Source: JBBSJZ01 sp041751935 (GTDB lineage Bacteria > Planctomycetota > Planctomycetia > Pirellulales > Pirellulaceae). From it: 64,000 nt of DNA. The stretch spans positions 85,049 to 149,048 of the forward strand of contig JBGSIA010000031.1 in assembly GCA_041751935.1 (NCBI GenBank), read 5' to 3'. Shown here piece by piece: positions 53,335 to 62,466 of this stretch. How positions within the stretch are numbered: position 1 is the stretch's first letter; each line of letters starts with the position of its first letter. Made by a program: the position numbers and the translations under genes. The notes under the pieces are model-generated. The model was not told the origin of the DNA, did no database searches, and saw nothing but the letters and a program-made list of their open reading frames with translations.

Positions 53335-54891
53335 ATGTCGTCTCGTTTCAAGAAACTCGCTGGTCTCACCGCTTTGCTCGCGTTGACTTCCGCGAACGCT
53401 CAGGAGCCGATCAACTTTCGTGTTTGGAGCGACAGTTCGGGAAGTTTCTCAGCCGAGGCCGCGCTGCTGGATTACAGCAGTGACACCATTCGCTTACAGC
53501 GTCCTAGTGGGCTAAAAGTGTCCGTCGAATACCGACGGCTGAGCGATGCCGATCGCGCGTTCATCGATTCGCTTCGTGGAACAGCTACTGGTAACTCAAA
53601 CTCGCTTCGTGATTCACCGACGACCGGATTCGCAGGCGTGTCACCGTCCACACCGCAATTGCCCGCGGCCGCGTCACCATCGTTGTCTACGCCGTCAGCG
53701 ACGCACACAGCGGCAATGACCGAGCATACTGTCTTGGATCTACCTGCGGCAACGTTTGCTGCAAGTGACGACGTGCCACTGGGTACGACAGCGGCGATGC
53801 GATCCGATATCCGCTGGCCTGTTCTGCGACGGATCGCTGAGGACCCCATGCCGACGGTGGTGAGCTTGGCACCCTGCGTCGTTTCGCTGGGCAGTCTCGA
53901 CGGATGGACGGAGTGCTCTCGTCCGGTGGTCGTCAAGGACGGTGAGAAGCCGACCCTCATCGTTTCGATCACGCGCGGTCTGGCGTTGCCGGGTCTGAAG
54001 AGCCAGAATCAAATTCTGTCAGTTGATCCAGCGTCTTCGCAGTCAACAATGATTTGGGAAGGCGATCGACGGATCACGTTGTTTGACCACCACTTGCCCA
54101 CCAGCCAAACTCTTGTGCTTGACGGTCACACCAGTATTGGTGAGGGAGGTGGATTAGCGTTCGTGAAGCTATCCAAGACTGCTCCGATGCAAACGCTAGT
54201 TCGCCATTCCATCCCCAGCGAAGCAGAGGCCCGGAACGCCCCGAAGCTGCGTTGGGCTCGATTTGTCGACGACGAACATGTCATTGCCATCGTCGATCAA
54301 TCGTTGTATTGCTGGAATCTCGTTTCCGCACAGTGCTTGTACCGCATCGACAAAATCGACCCACGAGTCACCCCCGTTCAATCGTCTGGAAGACGCTATT
54401 TCGCACTTCCCCAGCCTGGCTCGTTGCTACTGTACAACGCCGAGAACGGATACCCGTTGGGAGGCATTCAGCTCGACAAGGGCGTCACTCCTACAGTTTC
54501 ATTTTCTCGCGATGGCCAACACATTGCGATCGTGTCGGGGAAGCGGCTTCGTATTTGGAATTTAGCCAGTGGCTCGGTCGCCAATGACACAGAACACCGA
54601 TTGGGACTGGGAGGAAGCGACCCGGTCTGGGTCAACGAAGATCTGGTGATGACAGGCAACGGAACTTTGTTTAGTCGCAGCCGCAATCGGGTTGTCTGGC
54701 GCTATGAAGTCATCGGCGACGACGTCAGCATGATCGGCAATCGCATCGCACTGCTTCGTAAGTATACAGCAGCAGAACTGGTAATCGTTGACCTTCCGCA
54801 TCCAGCCGCAGCAAGCCAATTTGACCGAAGTTCCAAAGATGACGGCCGAATCGCCAAGAGCAAATGGAAAGACGGTAGTTGGGTCGAATGA
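53335..54891 (+). CDS. SHD1-domain / WD40-like beta-propeller protein
   Basis: A 518-residue exported protein: signal peptide-like start (LAGLTALLALTSANAQ), then a SHD1 domain at about 22-85 (FRVWSDSSGSFSAEAALLDY, then VEYRRLSDADRAFID) as found in many planctomycete proteins. A Ser/Thr/Pro-rich linker follows to about 145. The last 340 residues have WD40-like propeller phrases (VTPTVSFSRDGQHIAIVSG, LRIWNLASGSV). Predicted periplasmic binding scaffold; ligand unknown. Start ATG at 53335. Confidence 0.75.
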   Translation: MSSRFKKLAGLTALLALTSANAQEPINFRVWSDSSGSFSAEAALLDYSSDTIRLQRPSGLKVSVEYRRLSDADRAFIDSLRGTATGNSNSLRDSPTTGFAGVSPSTPQLPAAASPSLSTPSATHTAAMTEHTVLDLPAATFAASDDVPLGTTAAMRSDIRWPVLRRIAEDPMPTVVSLAPCVVSLGSLDGWTECSRPVVVKDGEKPTLIVSITRGLALPGLKSQNQILSVDPASSQSTMIWEGDRRITLFDHHLPTSQTLVLDGHTSIGEGGGLAFVKLSKTAPMQTLVRHSIPSEAEARNAPKLRWARFVDDEHVIAIVDQSLYCWNLVSAQCLYRIDKIDPRVTPVQSSGRRYFALPQPGSLLLYNAENGYPLGGIQLDKGVTPTVSFSRDGQHIAIVSGKRLRIWNLASGSVANDTEHRLGLGGSDPVWVNEDLVMTGNGTLFSRSRNRVVWRYEVIGDDVSMIGNRIALLRKYTAAELVIVDLPHPAAASQFDRSSKDDGRIAKSKWKDGSWVE

Positions 54892-54968
54892 TTAACTTGT
54901 GGTGAATCTTGTCAGCATCCCACGTCTTACGCATGTCGTGCAGTTCGCTCACGCCAAGCCCAATCGAT

Positions 54969-55316
54969 TCAGCGATCGGGTACCAATCTCCAAGCGCGCG
55001 GTGGATGCGATGCATGATTTGGAATGAGAGCAATCATCAACAGGAACAGGCCTACCACAATATGATTTTCGTGTGGTGGCGACGGTGGAATCACTGCGAA
55101 GCGGCCCCACACGATCAAGCCAACGGACACAACAAGGATGAGCACGTGGGCATGTCTTGTTGGTTTCCAAAACGATAAGCCTGACAGACAACAGATCAAG
55201 AATGCGATGCCAAGATCGCTCCACAGCAGAACGGTATCCGTCTGTACGCCGAAGATGAACGGGCTGGCGGCTAACCAAACCGCCGTCATGATTTCCACAA
55301 CGCGTCCCCACATCAT
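54969..55316 (-). CDS. SPW-repeat membrane protein
   Basis: A 115-residue membrane protein of the SPW-repeat type: TAVWLAASPFIFGV carries the family phrase SPFxFG, followed by hydrophobic segments LGIAFLICCLSGLSFW, VLILVVSVGLIVWGRF and HIVVGLFLLMIALIPNHA. Function is unknown. Start ATG overlaps the stop of the VKOR-like gene by 4 nt (ATGA), and the epimerase is the first gene of the same operon. SPW-VKOR-epimerase sets occur together in other bacteria as I recall. Confidence 0.75.
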   Translation of the reverse strand: MMWGRVVEIMTAVWLAASPFIFGVQTDTVLLWSDLGIAFLICCLSGLSFWKPTRHAHVLILVVSVGLIVWGRFAVIPPSPPHENHIVVGLFLLMIALIPNHASHPPRAWRLVPDR

Positions 55317-55945
55317 TTCACCTCGCGCGCTAACAACAGCGTGGCCGCTTGATCGAGTCGCTCACTACGGTTACCCCAAACTGCATCCCATAGCAGTCTC
55401 TTGTCGTGGTGTTCCTTCCACACGATCGACAAGTAAGTGAGCGAAACGCGAACCTCGTCCCACGCCCAGTACACCAAGATCAGTGAGATCGCGGCGGTCA
55501 CTAAGCACAAAAAGCACCAATCGCCGACAACGAACGCTTGCAAGATCACCAACACAACACTGACAATCCCCAACGGAATCACGTCGATGCCGAATAAGAT
55601 GACCAACCATGGTCGATATTGCCAACGACGCGTCGATCCGGCGAACCCCAGTATCGCGTCACCGAGATAAGCCAGTACACCAAGAGCGGCGTCGTGAATT
55701 CCGAGTATGCTGTACATCCTCTTCGCCGTGTCGGACTTTAACACCCGATTGCTGCCATCGCCGAAGATGGGGTCATAGGAGCTTTCGATGAAGCCCCATT
55801 GGTACAGAGAAAGGTGCGCTGAAATAGCCGCTGCTACGAATGCCAGTAAACAGATAGGAATTCGTTGACTCCAGGCCGACGGATTGTGTTGATAAGGCGG
55901 GACATGAGCATTCAAGTCGTCGGTAGGCACCGTTGAAATAGTCAT
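55313..55945 (-). CDS. VKOR-family protein lacking loop cysteines
   Basis: A 210-residue membrane protein of the vitamin K epoxide reductase family, thiol-quinone redox proteins that reoxidise disulfide-forming partners. Four or five TMs: IPICLLAFVAAAISAHLSLY, AALGVLAYLGDAILGFAG, WLVILFGIDVIPLGIVSVVL, then FVVGDWCFLCLVTAAISL. The active-site CxxC (CFLC) is present, but the loop cysteine pair between the first TMs is replaced (SSYDPIFGDGSNRVLKS). Follows the epimerase by 4 nt and overlaps the SPW gene. Redox function may be altered. Confidence 0.8.
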   Translation of the reverse strand: MTISTVPTDDLNAHVPPYQHNPSAWSQRIPICLLAFVAAAISAHLSLYQWGFIESSYDPIFGDGSNRVLKSDTAKRMYSILGIHDAALGVLAYLGDAILGFAGSTRRWQYRPWLVILFGIDVIPLGIVSVVLVILQAFVVGDWCFLCLVTAAISLILVYWAWDEVRVSLTYLSIVWKEHHDKRLLWDAVWGNRSERLDQAATLLLAREVK

Positions 55946-55949
55946 TGAA

Positions 55950-57005
55950 TCAATTTAGCCCGTTGCGTTGATACCACTGCTGCGGGTTTTCCTTCAACGC
56001 GTCTATGATTTTAGGAAGAGTGGCATCGAGTGAGTGTTTCGGCGTCCAATCGAGTAGCTCTTTCGCTCGCGAGATATCCAGGGCGTAGTGGTCGTCAGCC
56101 ATGTTGACCATATACGGCTTAATGAATGCATCACCACCTTGAATCACATCCGACACTGCAGCGCCCACTTTCGCGATGGGTTTAGGAATGTAACACGTGG
56201 TCCACTGCTCGCCTTGCACGAGCTCTCCGATCCTATTTTGTAAAGCTTCGTACGACATTGGGTCCGCTTCGCCGATCAGGATCGCTGTTTTAGCCGCGAT
56301 CTTCTCACGACATTCGACTGTTCGCACCACGGCATCAACCGCGTCTTCCAAGTGCACCGCCGATTGGCCTGCTGAAGTGTCACCGGGAAAGAAGTAGCCC
56401 TGGAAATCTTTCTCATAGATTCGTTTAATTTGTTGCACGATCGTTGGTTGCTGGCCATAGTCGGTGTAAACTCCAGCGATGCGCAAAAACACCGACCGCA
56501 CCTTGGGATGTCCCTCACGTACAAGTCGCTCTGTTTCAATTTTGCTTGCTGGATACGGCCACTTTGCATCCAGTGGATCGTCTTCGCGAATATGCTCGCT
56601 GACTTCACAGGGCGCATGAACCAACATCGTGCTGGTGAAGACAAACTGTTCGCAGTCAAAGTCCTCCAGTTCATTCAGTAGCCGATCGGTGCCGTTGATG
56701 GTTACCTTTTCATACAGTTCGCTATCTTCGCCTGAGAAATCGTAGTACGCCGCCATATGCACAACACTGGCGAGTCTACCTTCGGTCAACCGATGTACCT
56801 TTCCCATCGCCGCGCGAACAGATACGGAATTCGTCACATCGCATTCAATGTCACGAACATAATCGTTGCCCTTAGGCGGTTCCGGCCAACCGACACGATC
56901 AAACCCATAGACTTGATATCCAGCATCGGCTAAACGCCCGCACACCGCGAACCCCAGCAAACCGGAACTGCCTGTGACAATGACGGCGGGACGTGGTGTA
57001 GGCAT
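55950..57005 (-). CDS. NAD-dependent epimerase/dehydratase
   Basis: About 351 residues of the extended SDR family: Rossmann motif VTGSSGLLGFAVCGRLADAG, DIECDVTNSVSVRAAM, VVHMAAYYDFSG, FVFTSTMLVHAP and the catalytic YPASKIETERLV (Tyr/Lys). Start ATG at 57005 (AAGGAACGTC before it) is preferred over the longer frame opening at 57047. Typical substrates are nucleotide sugars or related aldehydes/ketones; not decidable here. First gene of a three-gene minus-strand operon with VKOR-like and SPW genes. Confidence 0.9.
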   Translation of the reverse strand: MPTPRPAVIVTGSSGLLGFAVCGRLADAGYQVYGFDRVGWPEPPKGNDYVRDIECDVTNSVSVRAAMGKVHRLTEGRLASVVHMAAYYDFSGEDSELYEKVTINGTDRLLNELEDFDCEQFVFTSTMLVHAPCEVSEHIREDDPLDAKWPYPASKIETERLVREGHPKVRSVFLRIAGVYTDYGQQPTIVQQIKRIYEKDFQGYFFPGDTSAGQSAVHLEDAVDAVVRTVECREKIAAKTAILIGEADPMSYEALQNRIGELVQGEQWTTCYIPKPIAKVGAAVSDVIQGGDAFIKPYMVNMADDHYALDISRAKELLDWTPKHSLDATLPKIIDALKENPQQWYQRNGLN

Positions 57006-57147
57006 GACGTTCCTTGGAATCGAGTAAGTAGCGGGCACATGACACAACTGCGATCAACCGATGCAACTGCGATGCCAATGAACCGCAACCGACGCACAGC
57101 AGCCTATCGCGGTACGGCGAACGCGAACTCATAGCATCCAGCAAAAC

Positions 57148-57560
57148 TCACAACGTCCAATAGATTGCTAGTCCACCAAAATAGACGAACAGTACAGCAA
57201 ACGAATCGATTCCCTTCCCAACACCATTCGGTCGCGACGTTCGAGGATTCCTTACAAATACAAACACGTCACAACGATCTCCAGGGACCCCAGGAAAACC
57301 GCCGACGGTTGCATCACATCGAAAATCGGACCCTCTCGATAGGCGAGTTCTGCGGGTAAGAACAACGCGATCTCCAACCTATTCGTCCCCAGAATATTCG
57401 CCGCCGCCATGCTGTACGCGCCGAATCTAACCGCGGAATATGTCGTGCTGAGTTCCGGCAGACTGGTTGCGAATGCTACCAATGTCGCACCGACGATCCC
57501 CTGACCAACGCCTGATTGACCAGCGACCACTGCGCCTGTTTTTGCGACAAGGAACCCGCC
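57148..57560 (-). pseudogene. Truncated Na/Ca exchanger (CaCA) C-terminal part
   Basis: Minus-strand remnant of a CaCA antiporter half: VGQGIVGATLVAFATSLPEL with STTYSAVRFGAYSMAAANIL and GTNRLEIALFLPAELAYREG, then IVVTCLYL. An in-frame TAA lies at 57252-57254; beyond it GILERRDRMVLG continues in frame, then a frameshift near 57215 gives FAVLFVYFGGLAIYWTL and a stop at 57148. Its 5' part is lost: upstream of 57560 the DNA is the remnant of a ZIP transporter on the other strand. Confidence 0.75.
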
Positions 57561-57575
57561 CACCAGGACCACCGA

Positions 57576-57725
57576 CCTCTCAGTTTCGCCGCCGGGGCAA
57601 TGGTCTACGTTGTCGTCGAAGAATTGATCCCCGAAACACAGCAACAAGGAAACGAAGACTTAGCCACACTACTACTGATGATGGGCTTAACGTTGATGAT
57701 GATCTTGGTCGTTTCGCTTGGCTAA
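57576..57725 (+). pseudogene. Truncated ZIP-family zinc transporter C-terminus
   Basis: Plus-strand remnant of a ZIP metal transporter: PLSFAAGAMVYVVVEELIPE, TQQQGNEDLATLLLMMGLTL, MMILVVSLG and stop. The H/E-containing TM (VVEELIPE) and last TM are intact, but everything before PLSF is missing. It meets the CaCA remnant within 57561-57575, both cut on their 5' side: a rearrangement or deletion junction. Confidence 0.75.
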
Positions 57726-57764
57726 GTAGTGTGCATTGGAACGTTGATTGCACCTCGATTCGTC

Positions 57765-57950
57765 ATGGACCAAACAATCCAGCATTTTCTGGAGCAGTTC
57801 GGTGCATTGGGTGGTGGTTGGTTGATGTTCATCGAGAACGCCTTTTCACCCATTCCTTCCGAAATCGTCATGCCCTGGGCCGGGTATGCGGTAAGTCAGG
57901 GGGGGTACCGTTCGCGGCAGTCGTCCACTCACCAAAGTTTCCGTAGCTAA
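57765..57950 (+). pseudogene. Truncated DedA-family membrane protein
   Basis: The start of a DedA/SNARE-associated membrane protein: MDQTIQHFLEQFGALGGGWL, MFIENAFSPIPSEIVMPWAG, YAVSQGG. A run of seven G at 57899-57905 shifts the frame; in the alternative frame the family reading continues GGVPFAAVVHSPKFP before a stop. All later TMs are missing and coxB starts at 57954. Both frameshift and truncation argue for a pseudogene; the G-run could be a sequencing error but the truncation stands. Confidence 0.75.
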
Positions 57951-57953
57951 CGT

Positions 57954-58877
57954 ATGAGTGACTTGCCATCGCAATCGGCCCTTGATCCAGCCGGAGTGGG
58001 CGCCGAGAACATCGCAAACTTGTTTTATGCGATGGCGGTAGGCGCGGCGCTGATCTGGATCATTGTCGTTGGCGTATCGATCTATGCAATTCGATTCCCC
58101 GGCGAGCACGATGCAAGAAAGACCCGCGTCTTTGTAATCGGTGGCGGCGCCCTATTTCCTACCGTCGTTCTGACCGCGCTACTGTCCTATGGCTTGTCAA
58201 TGCTGCCAGACCTGCAGCGCCCCGCACCTCAGGGAAACCAGGTGATCGACGTTGCTGGCGTTCGCTGGTGGTGGCGAGTTGCATACCACTTGCCCGACGG
58301 TGAGATCGTCGAGACGGCTAACGAGATTCTTTTGCCAGTCGACGAAGCGGTCGAATTTAAACTAACTAGTGAAGACGTGATCCATTCCTTCTGGATTCCG
58401 TCGCTCGGCGGAAAGATGGACATGATCCCAGGCCGCGAAACGCGACTCAAATTATTTCCAACACGAATCGGAGTTTATCGCGGAGTCTGTGCGGAGTTCT
58501 GCGGTACGGCACACGCGCAGATGTCGTTTGATGTGATTGTCGAGTCACGAGCAAACTTTGAGCGTTGGCTCGACAATCTACGTTCGCCCACGAATGACGT
58601 CTCCCTGCCTGGACTCAATGTGTTTCACAAACATGGTTGCGGTGCCTGTCATGCAATTCGCGGGACTGGTGTTGATGGAGTTGTGGGACCGGACCTGACG
58701 CACTTCGGTAATCGGCACAGCATCGGTGCCGCAGTGCTACCCAATACACCTGAGAACCTGAGCCGCTGGATTACCCAGACGCACATCGTAAAGCCAGGTG
58801 TTGAAATGCCACCGTTCGATAGGCTTGCACCCGAAGAATTGGACGAGTTAATTGTCGCGCTGGAGCAACTGCGATGA
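57954..58877 (+). CDS. coxB: Cytochrome c oxidase subunit II with C-terminal cytochrome c
   Basis: A 307-residue caa3-type subunit II. Two TMs (NLFYAMAVGAALIWIIVVGV, GGGALFPTVVLTALLSYGLS), then the CuA domain with HSFW and the ligand loop CAEFCGTAHAQM (Cys179 onward), and a fused cytochrome c domain with CGACH near residue 229 and GVEMPPF as distal Met. All CuA and haem ligands are present. It accepts electrons and passes them to subunit I. First gene of the oxidase operon, 3 nt after the DedA remnant. A signal peptide is not apparent before the first TM. Confidence 0.95.
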   Translation: MSDLPSQSALDPAGVGAENIANLFYAMAVGAALIWIIVVGVSIYAIRFPGEHDARKTRVFVIGGGALFPTVVLTALLSYGLSMLPDLQRPAPQGNQVIDVAGVRWWWRVAYHLPDGEIVETANEILLPVDEAVEFKLTSEDVIHSFWIPSLGGKMDMIPGRETRLKLFPTRIGVYRGVCAEFCGTAHAQMSFDVIVESRANFERWLDNLRSPTNDVSLPGLNVFHKHGCGACHAIRGTGVDGVVGPDLTHFGNRHSIGAAVLPNTPENLSRWITQTHIVKPGVEMPPFDRLAPEELDELIVALEQLR

Positions 58878-58922
58878 TCGCAATCAATTCACTCCAGGAA
58901 AGCTGTCAAGTGGAGACCTGTC

Positions 58923-61421
58923 ATGGATGATCGCGCCGAGCGGCTACTTCAAGCCTGGCAGACTCCCAAGGGTTGGCGATACTGGTCCGCCGTGAACAAC
59001 AGCGAAGTCGGGTTGTGGTACACACTGACTGCGTTCGCCTTTTTCTTGTTCGGTGGTGTTTTGGCTCTGATCATGCGGGTCCAGCTAGCCATCCCCAACA
59101 ATGATTGGCTGACGCCCGAACAATACAACCAGGTCTTCACCATGCACGGCAGCGTGATGATGTTTCTGTTCGCCGTTCCCATTCTTGAAGCCATCTCAAT
59201 CTTGCTGTTGCCCCAGATGATGGGCGCTCGCGATCTTCCGTGTCCACGATTATCCGCCTATGGGTTCTGGTGTTTCCTGATCGGTGGCGTCTTCGTTTGC
59301 GGCTCGTTGTTTTTTGGTGTCGGTCCGCGGGGCGGTTGGTTCATGTATCCACCGATGACGACGGAATACCAGACCGACATCGGTCCTGATATCTGGTTGT
59401 TGGGATTGTCGTTTATTGAAATCGCATCGATCGCAGCCGCGGTGGAATTGATCGTTGGCGCCCTAAAATGTCGTCCTCCTGGAATGCGGCTAAATCTTAT
59501 TCCACTTTATGCGTGGTACATTCTCGTCGTTGCCGCGATGATTTTGTTCGCGTTCCCTCCCCTAATCGCCGGCGATTTGCTGATGGAGCTGGAGCGAGCA
59601 TTTGATTGGCCGTTCTTTGATGCTGAACGCGGTGGCGACCCGCTGTTATGGCAGCATTTATTTTGGATCTTTGGTCATCCCGAAGTTTACATCGTGTTCC
59701 TGCCATCGGTTGCTCTGGTTGCCATGATTGTGCCCACGTTTGCCCGGACGCCAATGGCCGGCTATAGCTGGATCGTACTCGCAGCCGTCGGAACAGGTTT
59801 TTTGAGTTTCGGACTGTGGGTGCATCACATGTTCACAACGGGATTGCCAGGAATCTCAATCGGCATCTTTTCAGCAGCCTCCCAAGCCGTGGCCATTCCC
59901 ACAGGCGTCCAAATCTTCTGCTTCATCGCCACGCTACTGATTGGCCGCGTGACCAAGAACGTATGCATCCTGTTTGTCTTGGGTGGGCTGGCGACGTTCA
60001 TCATCGGCGGGCTGACGGGCGTGATGGTCGCCATCGCTCCTTTCGATTACCAAGCCCACGACACGTTCTTTGTCGTCGGACATCTGCATTATGTTTTGAT
60101 CGGCGGCACGATCTTTCCAATAGTCGCCGGGATCTATTACTACTACCCGTTTGTAACCAATAAGCAACTCTCCGAACGTTCAGGGACGATCAGCTTTTGG
60201 TTGATGCTAGTCGGTTTCAATGTGACATTTTTTCCGATGCATTACACTGGGCTCATCGGAATGCCTCGCCGCGTTTACACCTATCCCAGCGGCTTGGGTT
60301 TCGACATTCCCAATATGATTTCTTCCGTCGGCTCGTTTGTGTTAGGAATCTCCTTTCTCGTTGTGCTCTGGGACATTCTCCGACCAAAGCGAAAACAACC
60401 ACTGGTACCTCGCAACCTCTGGAACGCCGGAACGCTCGAATGGTGTGCCCAGGTTCCCGACAAACCATGGGGCATTCGCAGCATTCCCATCGTCTCCACT
60501 CGCTATCCCCTCTGGGAACAAGAGAACTTTTTGGACGATATTGACAACGGCAGTTTCTACCTGCCCGATGCTGAAGAAGGGCTGCGCGAAACGATGGTTA
60601 CCAGCACGGTTGATGCACAGCCGATGCAAGTTTTACGTGTTCCTGGACCGTCATTTCTACCGCTCCTTGCGGCGATGTTCACTGGCGGCGTGTTCATCTT
60701 TTCTACCTATCATTGGTGGGTCGCGGCAAGCGTCAGTGCCCTGTTTTCATTTTCAACAATCGTCTTCTGGTTGTGGACAGGCACTGCCTTGATCCCTGAA
60801 AAGCAAAATAAACATGTCGGCTTGGGGTTGACTCTTCCTACCTACGTTTCTGGACCAAGCGCCGTGGGTTGGTGGGCCATGTTCATCACGATGCTAGGTG
60901 ACATGACAGCGTTCATGTCGTTGGTATTTGGCTATTTTTTCTATTGGACCGTGCATGAATCCTTTCCGCCAATTGAATTTGATGGACGGGCAATCATCGG
61001 TCCAGGAATTTTGTGGCCTATGGTCTCGGTCGGTTGTGGTCTTGCCGCTTGGGGCGCCGTGCTGGTTGCTCACCGAATGAACAAGATCGATCAGTCATTG
61101 TTGTTTTTCTTCAGTCTATTTGTTTCGATCGGACTGAGTCTGGCGTCGGCACTAGCATTATCTTGTAGCGTCTACTCAACAGGCATGGACCCAACGCATC
61201 ATGTTTACTCCGCATCGGTGTGCGTGCTGGTGCTGTGGGCCGTCGTTCACACCTTGGTTGGCGCCGTGATGCTAGTTTACTGTGGCGCTCGTCGATTCGC
61301 CGGTCGTATGGATGCACGACATGACGCTGACATTGTGAACGTCCGACTGTATTGGCACTTCTTGATGTTGACCATCACGATCACCGGAGTAGTCATTTCC
61401 CTTTTTCCACTGGTGGCATGA
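58923..61421 (+). CDS. ctaD: Cytochrome c oxidase subunit I fused to subunit III
   Basis: An 832-residue fusion. Residues about 1-560 are subunit I with all metal ligands: MHGSVMMFLF (low-spin haem), GHPEVY near 252 (CuB His and cross-linked Tyr), VHHMFTTG (CuB) and HLHYVLIG (haems). After a cytoplasmic link the rest is subunit-III-like with multiple TMs (WWAMFITMLGDMTAFMSLVF, ILWPMVSVGCGLAAWGAVLV, YWHFLMLTITITGVVISLFP). No separate coxC is present, in agreement with fusion. The enzyme reduces O2 and pumps protons. Overlaps the next gene by 4 nt. Confidence 0.95.
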   Translation: MDDRAERLLQAWQTPKGWRYWSAVNNSEVGLWYTLTAFAFFLFGGVLALIMRVQLAIPNNDWLTPEQYNQVFTMHGSVMMFLFAVPILEAISILLLPQMMGARDLPCPRLSAYGFWCFLIGGVFVCGSLFFGVGPRGGWFMYPPMTTEYQTDIGPDIWLLGLSFIEIASIAAAVELIVGALKCRPPGMRLNLIPLYAWYILVVAAMILFAFPPLIAGDLLMELERAFDWPFFDAERGGDPLLWQHLFWIFGHPEVYIVFLPSVALVAMIVPTFARTPMAGYSWIVLAAVGTGFLSFGLWVHHMFTTGLPGISIGIFSAASQAVAIPTGVQIFCFIATLLIGRVTKNVCILFVLGGLATFIIGGLTGVMVAIAPFDYQAHDTFFVVGHLHYVLIGGTIFPIVAGIYYYYPFVTNKQLSERSGTISFWLMLVGFNVTFFPMHYTGLIGMPRRVYTYPSGLGFDIPNMISSVGSFVLGISFLVVLWDILRPKRKQPLVPRNLWNAGTLEWCAQVPDKPWGIRSIPIVSTRYPLWEQENFLDDIDNGSFYLPDAEEGLRETMVTSTVDAQPMQVLRVPGPSFLPLLAAMFTGGVFIFSTYHWWVAASVSALFSFSTIVFWLWTGTALIPEKQNKHVGLGLTLPTYVSGPSAVGWWAMFITMLGDMTAFMSLVFGYFFYWTVHESFPPIEFDGRAIIGPGILWPMVSVGCGLAAWGAVLVAHRMNKIDQSLLFFFSLFVSIGLSLASALALSCSVYSTGMDPTHHVYSASVCVLVLWAVVHTLVGAVMLVYCGARRFAGRMDARHDADIVNVRLYWHFLMLTITITGVVISLFPLVA

Positions 61422-61822
61422 TGACGGCCAACGCTCAACAGCACCCTGCATACACACGCAAACCGTACCGCGATCGATTGTGGTGGCTTGCGATCTCGCC
61501 ATCGTTGTGGGCCGTCCACTTCTTGGTCTGCTATTTGACCGTGGCGATCTGGTGTGAAAAAACCTCCGCTGAAACAGATGCAAACATCCTGCGCTGGCTG
61601 GCGTGTATTTATACGTGCGTGGCCATGGTCGCCATCACGATCGTGGGGTGGTTGAGCTTCAAAAACACGGGCCAGAGTGATCAGCCGCCGCCGGATGAGT
61701 TTGACGATCTAACGGATCGTTCGCCGTTTCTGGGATTCACCAGTTTTCTGCTGGCACTGCTCAGTGGGATTGCAACACTGTTCACAGCACTTGTCTTTGT
61801 ATTCGTAAAGAACTGCGACTAA
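61418..61822 (+). CDS. Small membrane protein of the oxidase operon
   Basis: A 134-residue protein with three TMs (LAISPSLWAVHFLVCYLTVA, WLACIYTCVAMVAITIVGWL, FTSFLLALLSGIATLFTALV). ATG at 61418 overlaps the ctaD stop as ATGA; the longer frame from 61352 lies inside ctaD and is rejected. Its stop shares one base with the next start (TAATG). Unknown function; position suggests an oxidase subunit or assembly factor. Confidence 0.8.
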   Translation: MMTANAQQHPAYTRKPYRDRLWWLAISPSLWAVHFLVCYLTVAIWCEKTSAETDANILRWLACIYTCVAMVAITIVGWLSFKNTGQSDQPPPDEFDDLTDRSPFLGFTSFLLALLSGIATLFTALVFVFVKNCD

Positions 61823-62466
61823 TGAAACTGATCGCCTGGAATATCGGCTGGCTTGTACTGATAGTGGCTTGGCTTGGACCGCTACCGAGCTTAGCTCAGT
61901 CGTCCTTTGCCGCACACATGACACTGCACATGGCGGTTGTCGCGATTGCCGCGCCGCTGCTGTCCATTGGTGCTGCGGGATTGCGTTTTGATCCAGTACT
62001 TCGATTCCCTGAATTGTTCGCCCCGATACCCGCATCGGTTGCCGAGCTAGTCATCGTATGGGCATGGCACGCGCCTGGACTGCATCATTTTGCTCGTCAT
62101 TCTCTGTGCGGATTCATGATCGAACAGTCAATGTTTCTTGCTGCCGGAGTTTGGGTCTGGCTGTCTGCCTTCGGTGGCGAAATGCCTCGCAGTCGATCAC
62201 GTAGCGGCGCCGGCGTTATCGGTTTGTTATTGACCTCGATGCACATGACATTGCTGGGAGCACTGCTGACGATGTCGCCAAGATTGCTTTATTCGCATCG
62301 ACACTTGGGATCGACCATAGACCCGATTACCGATCAACACCTCGGCGGCGCCGTGATGCTGGTCGTCGGCGGCACAGCCTTCTTAGTTGGCGGTTTGTGG
62401 CTGACCCAGGATTTGCTTAGTGAAACTGCAATGCCTATTGGCGAACTGCAACGAGACGCATCATGA
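61822..62466 (+). CDS. ctaG: Caa3-type oxidase assembly protein CtaG
   Basis: A 214-residue membrane protein of the caa3_CtaG family: AHMTLHMAVVAIAAPLLSIG, LVIVWAWHAPGLHHFARHS, FMIEQSMFLAAGVWVWLSAF, MHMTLLGALLTMSPRLLYSH and DQHLGGAVMLVVGG. Conserved histidines (AHMTLHM, WHAP, MHMT, QHLGG) probably handle copper or haem during oxidase assembly. Overlaps the preceding gene by 1 nt and the next by 4 nt (ATGA). Confidence 0.88.
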   Translation: MKLIAWNIGWLVLIVAWLGPLPSLAQSSFAAHMTLHMAVVAIAAPLLSIGAAGLRFDPVLRFPELFAPIPASVAELVIVWAWHAPGLHHFARHSLCGFMIEQSMFLAAGVWVWLSAFGGEMPRSRSRSGAGVIGLLLTSMHMTLLGALLTMSPRLLYSHRHLGSTIDPITDQHLGGAVMLVVGGTAFLVGGLWLTQDLLSETAMPIGELQRDAS

